37,388 nucleotides of DNA from Comamonadaceae bacterium (lineage in GTDB: Bacteria; Pseudomonadota; Gammaproteobacteria; Burkholderiales; Burkholderiaceae_C): assembly GCA_947447985.1 (NCBI GenBank), contig CANFLX010000026.1, positions 1 to 37,388 of the forward strand, read 5' to 3'. The notes under the pieces were generated by a model. It was given only the letters and a program-made list of their open reading frames with translations, was not told where the DNA came from and made no database searches. The translations under genes and the position numbers were made by a program. Position 1 is the first letter of the stretch. Each line of letters opens with the position of its first letter. Shown here in pieces: positions 1 to 9,257 of the stretch.

Positions 1-21
1 AGGCCTCTAGACGATGGGGTC
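1..21 (-). tRNA. tRNA-Glu, 5' end only (cut by window edge)
   Basis: Read on minus, bases 21 to 1 give GACCCCATCGTCTAGAGGCC followed by T. This is the acceptor 5' strand, D-stem and start of the D-loop typical of proteobacterial tRNA-Glu. The anticodon lies outside the window, so the isoacceptor (probably UUC) is inferred from the family pattern only. It lies 35 bases downstream of tRNA-Ala on the same strand and is probably co-transcribed with it, just after gltX, the gene for the enzyme that charges tRNA-Glu. Confidence 0.8.
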
Positions 22-56
22 AAAACCTTGGACTAATCCGTTTTCTCAAAAGTATG

Positions 57-132
<76 letters not shown>

Positions 133-179
133 TAAACCTACGAACACCGCAAGCGATGTACGTTACTTCCGAGCCCTCA

Positions 180-209
180 ATTATAGCCAGAAAATTCAGG
201 CTCTGGCAA
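180..209 (-). promoter_or_regulatory. Sigma-70-type promoter of the tRNA-Ala/tRNA-Glu unit
   Basis: On minus there is a TTGCCA -35 box (209-204), an 18-base spacer and a perfect TATAAT -10 box (185-180). A GC-rich stretch (GAGGGCTCGG) follows where the discriminator would be, as is common for stable-RNA promoters under stringent control. The expected start near base 172 gives a leader of about 40 bases before tRNA-Ala. The -35 box lies inside the last codons of gltX, so the tRNAs can be transcribed independently of the upstream operon. Confidence 0.7.
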
Positions 210-1599
210 GCCTGCCCATAACTTTTTCTTTATCGCACAGCGCCAGCACCGCATCGAGCGACGGCGTTTGGGCTGTGCCCATCACCAACACACGCACAGG
301 CATGGCCAACTGCGGCATTTTCAGGCCCGTTTGGCTGAGCACTTCTTTGAGCACTGCGGCAATGCTGGCCTTGTCCCATGCGCAATGCGTGAGCTGCTCG
401 CGCAGCAGCTCTAACGCCGGACGCACGGCGGGCGTGACGTGTTGGGCCAGATCGGCCGCGTCGGCTTGCACGTCGGCATAAAAGCGTGCCACCCAATCGG
501 CCAAGACCACCGTGGTGTCGCAGCGGTCTTTGAGCAAATCGCACAGGGCGGGCAACTTATCGTCTGCGGTGATCGACATGCGCTCCAGGTGCGCCTGCAC
601 CAAAGGTGCCAGTGCGTCGCCAGGCATGGCCTTGAGATGTTGTGCATTAACCCAGCGCAGTTTGGCTTCGTCGAACTGCGCTGCGCTGCGCCCGAGGTGG
701 TCCAGGTTGAACCACTCTAAAAATTGCGCGCGGCTGAAGATTTCGGCGTCACCATGGCTCCAGCCCAGACGGGCCAGGTAGTTGACCATCGCGTCGGGAA
801 GATACCCTTCCAAGGCGTATTGCGTCACCGCCTTGGCGCCATTGCGCTTGCTCATTTTTTCGCCCTGCTCGTTGAGCACCGTGGGTAAATGGGCATACAC
901 AGGAGGTGTCTTTCCCAGCGCGTGAAAGATGTTGATCTGACGCGGGGTGTTGTTCACATGGTCGTCGCCACGAATGACGTGGGTGATGTCCATGTCCACA
1001 TCGTCCACCACCACACAGAAGTTGTAGGTAGGCGTCCCCACCGCCTCGCCCGGCTGTGCAGGACGGGCGATGACCAGATCGTCCAACTCGTCGTTGCTGA
1101 TCTCAATGCGGCCCTTGACCTTGTCGTCCCACACCACGCTGCCGCCTTGCGGATTTTTGAAGCGCAGCACCGGTTGCACGCCTTCAGGCACCGGCGGTAA
1201 GACCTTGCCAGGCGCGGGGCGCCAGGTACCGTCGTAACGCGGTTTTTCTTTGGCCTGCATTTGCCGCTCGCGCAAAGCGTCGAGCTCTTCCATCGACATG
1301 TAGCAGGGGTACACCCAACCGTCGGCCTGGAGCTGCAGCAGCACTTCTTTGTAGCGGTCCATGCGCTGCATTTGGTAGAACGGACCTTCGTCGTAATCCA
1401 GGCCCAGCCAGCGCATGCCCTCAATGATCACATCCACCGCCGCCTGGGTAGAACGATCCTGGTCGGTGTCTTCGATGCGCAAAATAAAGTCGCCGCCGGT
1501 CGCACGGGCAAAGGCCCAAGGGTAGAGCGCAGAGCGGATGTTGCCCAGGTGGATAAAGCCAGTGGGCGAAGGCGCAAAGCGCGTGCGGGTTTTGCTCAT
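196..1599 (-). CDS. gltX: Glutamyl-tRNA synthetase
   Basis: Cytosolic class I aminoacyl-tRNA synthetase that ligates glutamate to tRNA-Glu using ATP. The 467-residue protein has the usual bacterial length. The HIGH-type signature appears as [10 protein letters not shown] near residues 15-24, next to the N-terminal RFAPSPTG motif, and the KMSKR signature as EKMSKRNG in the middle of the protein. The C-terminal part is the helical anticodon-binding domain. The ATG at 1599 directly precedes the RFAPSPTG motif, so the start is secure. The gene begins 2 bases after the metZ stop and is the last protein gene of the folC-to-gltX run. tRNA-Ala and tRNA-Glu follow it. Confidence 0.97.
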   Translation of the reverse strand: MSKTRTRFAPSPTGFIHLGNIRSALYPWAFARATGGDFILRIEDTDQDRSTQAAVDVIIEGMRWLGLDYDEGPFYQMQRMDRYKEVLLQLQADGWVYPCYMSMEELDALRERQMQAKEKPRYDGTWRPAPGKVLPPVPEGVQPVLRFKNPQGGSVVWDDKVKGRIEISNDELDDLVIARPAQPGEAVGTPTYNFCVVVDDVDMDITHVIRGDDHVNNTPRQINIFHALGKTPPVYAHLPTVLNEQGEKMSKRNGAKAVTQYALEGYLPDAMVNYLARLGWSHGDAEIFSRAQFLEWFNLDHLGRSAAQFDEAKLRWVNAQHLKAMPGDALAPLVQAHLERMSITADDKLPALCDLLKDRCDTTVVLADWVARFYADVQADAADLAQHVTPAVRPALELLREQLTHCAWDKASIAAVLKEVLSQTGLKMPQLAMPVRVLVMGTAQTPSLDAVLALCDKEKVMGRLARA

Positions 1600-1601
1600 A
1601 G

Positions 1602-2813
1602 TCAGAAAGTGTCCAGTCCACGGGCCAGATCGGCCGTGATGTCGTCAATATGTTCCAGGCCTACGGCCACGCGGATCAGGCCTTGGGTTACACCCGCCGC
1701 GCTACGCTGCTCCTCGGTCAATCGACCGTGCGAGGTGCTGGCAGGGTGGGCGACCAGGGTTTTGGTGTCGCCAAGATTGGTGCTGAGCGACAGGGTTTGC
1801 ATGCCGTCCAGCACATGGAAAGCACGCGTGCGGGCTTGCTCCGGGCCGTCTGCGTTCACTTCAAACGACAGCACGGCACCGCCGCAATCGGACTGCTGTG
1901 CCATCGCCAAAGGATGCTGCGGATGGCTGGCCAAGCCCGGATAGAAAACGCGCTTGACCGCTGCGGATTGTTCGAGCCACTGCGCGAGTTTCAGCGCGTT
2001 GGCGCTTTGCGCGCGCATGCGAATGTCCAAAGTCTCCAGACCCTTGAGCACCACCCAGGCATTGAACGGCGCCAGCGTCATGCCCGCGCTCTTGAGCACG
2101 GGCAAAAACTTCTCGGTCACCAGTTGTTGGCTGGCACACAGTGCACCCGCCATCACCCTGCCCTGGCCGTCCAGGTATTTGGTGCCCGAGTGCATGATGA
2201 TGTCCGCACCCCATTGCACCGGGCGCTGCAAGGCAGGTGTGGCAAAGCAATTGTCCACCGCCAGCAAAGCGCCTGCGGCATGGGCAATGTCTGCCAGTGC
2301 GCGGATGTCGCACACCTCGGTCAAGGGGTTGGTCGGGGTTTCGGCAAAGAGCAGCTTGGTCGTGGGCCGCACCGCAGCGGCCCAGGCCGCCACATCGGTC
2401 TGCGGTACAAAGCTGGACTCCACGCCAAACTTGGCCAGGTCGGAGCCGATCAGTTTGATGGTCGAGCCAAACATGGACTGCGAGCACACCACGTGGTCTC
2501 CGGCCTTGAGCAAGCCCATGCACATCATGAGGATGGCGGACATGCCCGAGGCGGTGGAGAGACAAGCTTCGGTACCCTCCATGGCGGCCAAACGTTTCTC
2601 AAAACTGGCGACCGTCGGGTTGCCATAGCGACCGTAGGTAAAACCTTCTTCTTCACCGGCAAAGCGGGCGGCGGCGGCGGCGGCAGAGGGTTGCACGTAG
2701 CCGCTGGTCAGGTACAGCGCCTCCGAGTTCTCTCCATACTGGCTGCGGGCTACGGCCTCACGCACAGCCAGCGTATCGGGGTGCAAGGGATGGGGCGGTT
2801 GGGCTTCTGTCAT
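1602..2813 (-). CDS. metZ: O-succinylhomoserine sulfhydrylase
   Basis: PLP-dependent enzyme of the Cys/Met metabolism (gamma-family) fold. It makes homocysteine from O-succinylhomoserine and sulfide in methionine synthesis. At 403 residues it has normal family length. The PLP lysine lies in the motif [11 protein letters not shown] (Lys212), the YGRYGNPT motif lies near residues 60-67, and the AETPTNP and AVDNCFATP cofactor-binding segments follow. The sequence resembles MetZ more than MetB/MetC, but close paralogues differ by few residues, so the acyl donor (succinyl versus acetyl) is inferred. It lies 12 bases downstream of purF and 2 bases upstream of gltX. Confidence 0.9.
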   Translation of the reverse strand: MTEAQPPHPLHPDTLAVREAVARSQYGENSEALYLTSGYVQPSAAAAAARFAGEEEGFTYGRYGNPTVASFEKRLAAMEGTEACLSTASGMSAILMMCMGLLKAGDHVVCSQSMFGSTIKLIGSDLAKFGVESSFVPQTDVAAWAAAVRPTTKLLFAETPTNPLTEVCDIRALADIAHAAGALLAVDNCFATPALQRPVQWGADIIMHSGTKYLDGQGRVMAGALCASQQLVTEKFLPVLKSAGMTLAPFNAWVVLKGLETLDIRMRAQSANALKLAQWLEQSAAVKRVFYPGLASHPQHPLAMAQQSDCGGAVLSFEVNADGPEQARTRAFHVLDGMQTLSLSTNLGDTKTLVAHPASTSHGRLTEEQRSAAGVTQGLIRVAVGLEHIDDITADLARGLDTF

Positions 2814-2825
2814 GGGGTTCGAGGT

Positions 2826-4328
2826 TCAAGAATCTTGGTGGTTGGGCAAGGCCAGGCGCGAGGCATCCTCTTGCTCTTCTTCACTTCCGCTGCGGGTGGC
2901 GCTGAGACGAGTGATGTCGTCACTGGTGATGTCACCCGTCACGTAGACGCCATCAAAACACGAAGCGTCAAAGTCGGCAATCGCGGGGTTGAGCGAACCC
3001 ACGGCTTTTTTCATGCCGGCGACGTCCTGGTAAATGAGCGCGTCGCAGCCGATGATGTCGCGGATTTCTTCCACGCTGCGGTTGTGGGCCACGAGTTCGT
3101 TGCTGGTGGGCATGTCGATGCCATACACATTGGGGTAGCGCACCGGCGGCGCGGCGCTGGCCAGGTACACGCGGCGGGCTCCGGCGTCGCGCGCCATTTG
3201 CACAATCTCTTTGCTGGTCGTTCCGCGCACGATGGAGTCATCCACCAGAAGCACATTGCGACCCTTGAATTCGCTGGCGATCACATTGAGCTTCTGGCGC
3301 ACCGACTTTTTGCGCACCGCCTGCCCCGGCATGATGAAGGTGCGGCCGACATAGCGGTTTTTGACAAAGCCTTCGCGGTAGGGCAAACCCAGCAACTGAG
3401 CCAGTTGCGCAGCGCTGGGGCGGCTGGACTCAGGGATGGGAATGACGACGTCGATCTCATTGGGCGGCACGGTGGAGATGACGCGCTTGGCCAGGGTCTC
3501 GCCCAAATTCAAACGGGCTTGGTAGACCGAGATGCCATCCATCACCGAGTCGGGGCGGGCCAAATACACGTACTCAAAAATGCAAGGGTTCAACCGTGGC
3601 GCGTCAGCGCACTGCTGGGCCAGCACCTCGCCCTGCAAATTCACAAACACCGCCTCACCGGGATCGATATTGCGCTCAAAGGTATGCAAGGTGCCTTCGA
3701 GTGCCACCGACTCGCTGGCCAGCACCACGTCGGTCGCGTTGCGGCCAATGCACAAGGGGCGGATGCCATGCGGGTCTCTGAACGCCAGCACGCCGTGGCC
3801 TGCAATCAGCGCGATCACCGCGTAGGAGCCCTTGACCCGCGTATGCACATTGCGAACCGCCGCAAACAGGTGCTCGGGCAACAGGGCCTGGCCGCGACTG
3901 GTGCGCTCGAGCTCGTGCGCAAGCACATTGAGCAGCACCTCCGAATCACTGTCTGTGTTGATATGGCGGTGGTCGTCGTTGAACAGCTCACGCTTGAGTG
4001 CGTGGGCGTTCGTCAGGTTGCCGTTGTGCACCAGCACGATGCCAAACGGCGCGTTGACGTAGAACGGCTGGGCCTCTTCCTCGCTGTAGGCATTGCCCGC
4101 TGTGGGGTACCGCACCTGGCCCAGACCGCAGTTGCCAGGCAGCGAACGCATGTTGCGGGTGCGAAACACGTCTTTCACCATGCCCTTGGCCTTGTGCATA
4201 AAGAACTTGCGCTCTTGCTGCGTGACGATGCCCGCTGCGTCCTGGCCCCGGTGTTGCAACAGCAACAAGGCGTCATAAATGAGCTGATTGACAGGTGCGT
4301 TGCTGACAACGCCGACGATTCCACACAT
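2826..4328 (-). CDS. purF: Amidophosphoribosyltransferase
   Basis: First committed enzyme of purine synthesis; it converts PRPP and glutamine to phosphoribosylamine. The 500-residue protein starts MCGIVGVV, so Cys2 becomes the N-terminal nucleophile of the class II glutamine amidotransferase domain after Met removal. The PRPP-binding loop LLVDDSIVRGT is at residues 360-370 in the type I phosphoribosyltransferase domain. There is no propeptide or Fe-S-type extension, as in the E. coli form. It lies 15 bases downstream of cvpA, the well-known partner upstream of purF in many proteobacteria. Confidence 0.97.
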   Translation of the reverse strand: MCGIVGVVSNAPVNQLIYDALLLLQHRGQDAAGIVTQQERKFFMHKAKGMVKDVFRTRNMRSLPGNCGLGQVRYPTAGNAYSEEEAQPFYVNAPFGIVLVHNGNLTNAHALKRELFNDDHRHINTDSDSEVLLNVLAHELERTSRGQALLPEHLFAAVRNVHTRVKGSYAVIALIAGHGVLAFRDPHGIRPLCIGRNATDVVLASESVALEGTLHTFERNIDPGEAVFVNLQGEVLAQQCADAPRLNPCIFEYVYLARPDSVMDGISVYQARLNLGETLAKRVISTVPPNEIDVVIPIPESSRPSAAQLAQLLGLPYREGFVKNRYVGRTFIMPGQAVRKKSVRQKLNVIASEFKGRNVLLVDDSIVRGTTSKEIVQMARDAGARRVYLASAAPPVRYPNVYGIDMPTSNELVAHNRSVEEIRDIIGCDALIYQDVAGMKKAVGSLNPAIADFDASCFDGVYVTGDITSDDITRLSATRSGSEEEQEDASRLALPNHQDS

Positions 4329-4343
4329 GGTTTGTTTACTCGT

Positions 4344-4829
4344 TCAGGGCAAAAATTTTGCGAATTCGGGAGGCAACTGCGGCTTCAGGCCGTTGAGCGC
4401 CCATTGGCTGATCTGCGGGCCCTGCGCTTCAATCCAGGCAGGCTGCAAATGCAGCGGCGTCATGTCTACCACCACCGTGGCGGCCAATAAAAGCACCACC
4501 CCGCGGGCTGCGCCAAACGCCCCCCCGAGCAAGCGGTCCATAGGACTCAATCCTGCAATCGAGAGCAAACGCTGAACCGCCATGGTCACCAAACCTGCGG
4601 CCATCAAGGTGGCAATAAATGCCAATACAAAACCAGCTGCAAAGCGCAATGTCTCACTGGCACCCGCAAGCGAAATCCACGATGCCACCTCGGGTGCCAA
4701 CCGCTGGGCCAACAAAAAAGCGGCGACCCAGCTCAGCCAAGACAGTACCTCTTTGACCAGGCCCCGCACCATGCCCAACACGGTGGACGCCACCATCACG
4801 GCACCGAATATCCAGTCCAGATCAGCCAT
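4344..4829 (-). CDS. cvpA: CvpA family inner-membrane protein
   Basis: Integral membrane protein of 161 residues with about four hydrophobic segments (roughly residues 5-20, 28-42, 64-85 and 103-122). It starts MADLDWIFGAVM and contains the G-x-V-[KR]-E pattern (GLVKEVLSWLSW) typical of the family. E. coli CvpA is linked to colicin V production and to envelope stress tolerance, but its molecular role is not settled. It is placed directly before purF, as in enterobacteria, with a 15-base gap. Confidence 0.92.
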   Translation of the reverse strand: MADLDWIFGAVMVASTVLGMVRGLVKEVLSWLSWVAAFLLAQRLAPEVASWISLAGASETLRFAAGFVLAFIATLMAAGLVTMAVQRLLSIAGLSPMDRLLGGAFGAARGVVLLLAATVVVDMTPLHLQPAWIEAQGPQISQWALNGLKPQLPPEFAKFLP

Positions 4830-4841
4830 GGGGCGCGGGGC

Positions 4842-5672
4842 TTAGAGTTCCAACACCGATGTGGACAGATTGAGCTTTTTGATTTTTTCTGCCGCTTTGT
4901 CGGCTTCCGCCTTGTTTTCCCACGGTCCCACGCGCACCCGGGTGCGCTTGCCGTCGGCGGTATTGAGCACCTGGGTGTAGGTTTTGAGACCCGCTTTTTC
5001 TAAGGTCGCGCGCACCTCATGGACCTTTTTGTCGTCTGCAAAAGCACCGACTTGCACGGCATAGCGCTTGCCCGCTGGCGCAGACTTGGCGCCGTCTTTG
5101 CCATCGAGCAAGGCTTGCGCCTTGCTTGCCGACTGTGCTTTGTCCTCGGGCTTGGCGGTCGGCTTGGCGTCGGATTTTGACGATGCCTTTGGCTCTGCCT
5201 TAGGCTCGGACTTGGCAGACGCTTTGGCTTGCGGCGCCGCAACCGCGTCCGCAGCACTTGACGGTAGGGCAACGGCGGGTGCGGCTTTGGCCGCCAAGGC
5301 ACTCGCGGCGGGCGTGACTGCGGCAGCGGTGGCCGCCGTTGGGCTGGCCACTGCGGTTGATGCGGACCGCGTGACCGCCGGCAAATCGGACGCTGTCAGA
5401 GCGGGCGTGGGCGCGGGTGCAGGTGCAGGTGCGGAAGGCTCCGTGAGCGCTGGCGCTTTGGCTTTGTCAGGGATATCAATCGCAATGTCCACCGCCATCG
5501 GGCGCGGCTGGCTATCAAACAAGAGCGGAAATCCGACGACGCCCAGCAACACCAAAGCACTGGCGCCGATCAGGCGATGGCGGGCGCGCTTGCGCAGAAC
5601 GTCGAGGCTTTCAGGCGCAGGGGCGGGACCGGACTGCTCGGCGCCATTTTTGCGAAATTTAAAAAAGGCCAT
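4842..5672 (-). CDS. SPOR-domain membrane protein (DedD-like)
   Basis: Single-pass inner-membrane protein of 276 residues. A cytoplasmic basic N-terminus (to about residue 33) is followed by one hydrophobic segment (about 34-52). A long linker rich in Ala, Pro, Lys and Ser comes next (about 70-199), then a C-terminal SPOR domain (about 203-276, containing YAVQVGAF and VRVGPW). SPOR domains bind denuded septal peptidoglycan, so a role at the division site, like DedD of E. coli, is inferred. It lies between folC and cvpA with gaps of 14 and 12 bases. The order folC-dedD-cvpA-purF matches that known in other proteobacteria. Confidence 0.88.
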   Translation of the reverse strand: MAFFKFRKNGAEQSGPAPAPESLDVLRKRARHRLIGASALVLLGVVGFPLLFDSQPRPMAVDIAIDIPDKAKAPALTEPSAPAPAPAPTPALTASDLPAVTRSASTAVASPTAATAAAVTPAASALAAKAAPAVALPSSAADAVAAPQAKASAKSEPKAEPKASSKSDAKPTAKPEDKAQSASKAQALLDGKDGAKSAPAGKRYAVQVGAFADDKKVHEVRATLEKAGLKTYTQVLNTADGKRTRVRVGPWENKAEADKAAEKIKKLNLSTSVLEL

Positions 5673-5686
5673 AGCGGGGTAGATTC

Positions 5687-6985
5687 TTAAGGGCTCAGGT
5701 GCTCGCCGTGCAGCCGCGGCAGGCCTTGCTGCATCACGCCGCCTACCGTGTAGAACGATCCAAAGACCACAATTCTATCAGCGGGGTCTGCTGCGGCCAC
5801 TGCCGCTGCCAGTGCGGCAGCGGGGTCGGAAAAGGTGGCGCTGCGGGCACTGGCAGGCGGATTTTGCGCCAGCCAACGGGTCTGCAATTGCGCGGCACTT
5901 GCCGCACGCGCAGTGGGCAAATCGGTGAAATACCAGCGGTCGATCACGGGGTTGATGCGCGCCAGCATGGGCGCCAGGTCTTTGTCGGCCATGGCGCCGA
6001 ACACGGCATGGGTACACGGAAAGTAGCCCATGGCGTCCAAATTGGCCGCCAGTGCCGCCACCGAGTGCGGGTTGTGGGCCACGTCCAGTACCAAAGTGGG
6101 CTTGCCGGGGATGATTTGAAAGCGGCCGGCGAACTCCACAAAGGCCAGCCCATTGCGAATCGCCTGCGCGGTAACGGGCAGCACCTCGCGCAAAGCGGTG
6201 AGCGCAGCCAGCACGCCCGCTGCGTTCACCAGCTGGTTGGCGCCGCGCAGCGCGGGATAGGCCAGACCGCTGTAGCGACGTCCGCGCCCCGCCCAGTTCC
6301 ACTGCTGCGGGTCACCCGCCACGTTGAAGTCCTGCCCCACCTGCCACAGGTCGGCGCCCAGGCGCCTGGCATGGTCGAGCACGCTTTGCGGCGGCACCGG
6401 GTCGCTCACCACCACGGGGCGGCCCGCGCGCATGATGCCGGCCTTCTCCAAGCCGATGGCTTCACGGTCAGTGCCCAAAAACTCCATGTGGTCCAGGTCA
6501 ATGCTGGTAATCACCGCGCAATCGGGGTCCACGATGTTGACCGCGTCCAGGCGGCCGCCCAGGCCGACCTCTAGGATCACAACATCCAGCGGCGTGTGGC
6601 GGATGACGTCCAGAATCGCCAGCGTCGAAAACTCAAAATAGGTGAGCGACACCCCAGTGCCTTGGGTGCGCGCGGCTTCGACGGCGGCAAATCCACCGAC
6701 CAGGGCGTCTGCCTGCACCGGCTGACCTTGCAGGCGCAGCCGTTCTTCAAAGTGCACCAGGTGCGGAGACGAGTACACCGCCGTGCGGTAGCCCGCTTGC
6801 ATCAGGATGGATTCCAGCATGGCACAGGTTGAACCCTTGCCATTGGTGCCTGCCACGGTGATCACCGGACACGTGAGCGCCAAGTTCATGCGGGAGGCGA
6901 CTTCGCGCACCCGCTCCAGCCCCATGTCAATATGGACCGGGTGAATCTGCTCGCAATACGCCAGCCAGTCAGAAAGGTTTTTCAT
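5687..6985 (-). CDS. folC: Dihydrofolate synthase / folylpolyglutamate synthase
   Basis: ATP-dependent ligase that adds glutamate to dihydropteroate and to tetrahydrofolates. The Mur-ligase-like P-loop VAGTNGKGSTCAML is at residues 44-57, the SSPHL segment follows near 72, and the C-terminal domain carries the DVAHNPHS motif. I chose the ATG at 6985 (432 residues, MKNLSDWLAYC...). The frame is open to 7105, but the extra 40 residues are unlike the family and would overlap the divergent gene at 7083. It is the first gene of the apparent folC-SPOR-cvpA-purF-metZ-gltX operon. No accD is visible upstream, unlike many relatives. Confidence 0.94.
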   Translation of the reverse strand: MKNLSDWLAYCEQIHPVHIDMGLERVREVASRMNLALTCPVITVAGTNGKGSTCAMLESILMQAGYRTAVYSSPHLVHFEERLRLQGQPVQADALVGGFAAVEAARTQGTGVSLTYFEFSTLAILDVIRHTPLDVVILEVGLGGRLDAVNIVDPDCAVITSIDLDHMEFLGTDREAIGLEKAGIMRAGRPVVVSDPVPPQSVLDHARRLGADLWQVGQDFNVAGDPQQWNWAGRGRRYSGLAYPALRGANQLVNAAGVLAALTALREVLPVTAQAIRNGLAFVEFAGRFQIIPGKPTLVLDVAHNPHSVAALAANLDAMGYFPCTHAVFGAMADKDLAPMLARINPVIDRWYFTDLPTARAASAAQLQTRWLAQNPPASARSATFSDPAAALAAAVAAADPADRIVVFGSFYTVGGVMQQGLPRLHGEHLSP

Positions 6986-7009
6986 AAGCCCTGCATTGTC
7001 ACCCAGCGC

Positions 7010-7029
7010 GCAGGCCTGACTCGGCCTGC
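7010..7029. repeat. Inverted repeat in the folC / ArsC-like divergent intergenic region
   Basis: GCAGGCC and GGCCTGC form a perfect 7-base inverted repeat separated by 6 bases. It lies midway in the 97-base region between the start codons of folC (minus) and the ArsC-like gene (plus). It could be an operator or a leader hairpin, but such GC-rich repeats arise by chance quite often. Confidence 0.35.
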
Positions 7030-7082
7030 CGGTGGCATGATGGCGACCTCCAACCCGCCACGAACGCCCACACTTTTTCGCT

Positions 7083-7454
7083 ATGCACCCCTCTGCCAAC
7101 ACCATCGTCTACGGCATCCCCAACTGCGACACGGTCAAAAAAGCCCGCGACTGGCTCAGTGCAGCGGGAATTGCGTACCACTTTCACGATTTCAAAAAGG
7201 CTGGCGTACCCGAAGACGCCCTGCAAACCTGGCTGGCCGCGCTGGATTGGGCAACGCTGGTGAATCGAAAGGGCACGACCTGGCGCAAGCTCGACCCCGC
7301 ACTGCAGGACGCCACCATGGACGCCACCAGCGCCGCTGCGCTGATGCGTGCACACCCCAGCGTGATCAAACGCCCCGTGGTGCGTTGGAGCGACGGCCGT
7401 TGGAGCGTGGGCTTCAGCCCTGCACAATTTGAGGCTTTGCAAGCGGCGCAGTAA
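7083..7454 (+). CDS. ArsC/Spx-like thioredoxin-fold protein (YffB-type)
   Basis: Small cytosolic protein of 123 residues. The N-terminal YGIPNCDTVKKARDWL segment carries the single active-site-like cysteine in the ArsC/Spx position, and RPVVRWSDGRWSVGF near the C-terminus matches the typical end of the YffB branch. That branch resembles glutathione-dependent arsenate reductase but is usually of unknown function. The absence of any ars gene nearby argues against calling it an arsenate reductase. It is divergent from folC and stops 86 bases before the ppnP start. Confidence 0.85.
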   Translation: MHPSANTIVYGIPNCDTVKKARDWLSAAGIAYHFHDFKKAGVPEDALQTWLAALDWATLVNRKGTTWRKLDPALQDATMDATSAAALMRAHPSVIKRPVVRWSDGRWSVGFSPAQFEALQAAQ

Positions 7455-7465
7455 GTGCTTGCGCT

Positions 7466-7480
7466 GACCTAAAATAGGTC
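7466..7480. promoter_or_regulatory. Perfect palindrome upstream of ppnP
   Basis: GACCTA-AAA-TAGGTC is a perfect 6+3+6 inverted repeat located 60 bases before the ppnP ATG. Its centre contains TAAAAT (7470-7475), a fair -10 hexamer, so the dyad may overlap a promoter; no good -35 box is visible. The element could be an operator for an unidentified regulator. Confidence 0.4.
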
Positions 7481-7540
7481 TAGCCACGATTGCTTACACG
7501 TGTCGGCAATCCGTTCACTTTTTATCCAAGCTTTTCCCAA

Positions 7541-7858
7541 ATGACCACATCCCACATTTCTGGCGTCACTGTCGCCACCCAGGCCAGCGTTTACTTTGAC
7601 GGCAAATGCGTCAGCCACAGCCTGACCTTGGCCGATGGCAGCAAAAAATCCGTAGGCGTGGTGTTGCCCGCCGAATTGACCTTCGGCACAGCCGCAGCAG
7701 AAATCATGGAATGCGTGGCGGGCAGCTGCGAATACCAACTCGCCGGCGAAACACAGTGGCACAGCGTCAGCGCGGGGCAAAGCTTCAGCGTTCCTGAAAA
7801 CAGCAAATTCCAGATTCGGGTGACCGAAGCTTTTCATTACATCTGCCATTACGCCTAA
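7541..7858 (+). CDS. ppnP: Pyrimidine/purine nucleoside phosphorylase (DUF1255, YaiE/PpnP family)
   Basis: Small cupin-fold protein of 105 residues. In E. coli, PpnP cleaves many nucleosides with phosphate to free base and ribose-1-phosphate. Family features visible are the FDGKCVSH segment near the N-terminus, the middle G-x-x-x-[PAE]-x-x-[LT]-x-F-x-T stretch (VVLPAELTFGTA), and the C-terminal F-x-I/V...YICHY. I used the ATG at 7541. An in-frame TTG at 7490 would add 17 residues that do not fit the family. No clear ribosome-binding site precedes the ATG. It probably shares a transcript with argG, which starts 35 bases downstream. Confidence 0.88.
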   Translation: MTTSHISGVTVATQASVYFDGKCVSHSLTLADGSKKSVGVVLPAELTFGTAAAEIMECVAGSCEYQLAGETQWHSVSAGQSFSVPENSKFQIRVTEAFHYICHYA

Positions 7859-7887
7859 AGCCTGGCCTGCACGATTCACCACGATAG

Positions 7888-9231
<1,344 letters not shown>

Positions 9232-9257
9232 CGCGTACCACGCAGGGGCTGAAGGCA

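Noticed and set aside
2814..2825. Possible SAM or other riboswitch in front of metZ
   Set aside because: Only 12 bases separate purF and metZ, too few for any riboswitch.
1650..4490. A 946-codon open frame on plus antisense to metZ, purF and cvpA
   Set aside because: It lies opposite three well-recognised genes, has no recognisable domains and crosses gene boundaries. Long antisense frames are common in GC-rich coding DNA with G/C third positions.
6986..7105. Longer N-terminus for folC
   Set aside because: The extra 40 residues are not like the family and would overlap the divergent ArsC-like gene. ATG at 6985 gives the normal N-terminus.
7083..7454. Arsenate reductase function for the ArsC-like protein
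   Set aside because: The C-terminal segment and length match the YffB branch, and no ars genes are nearby.
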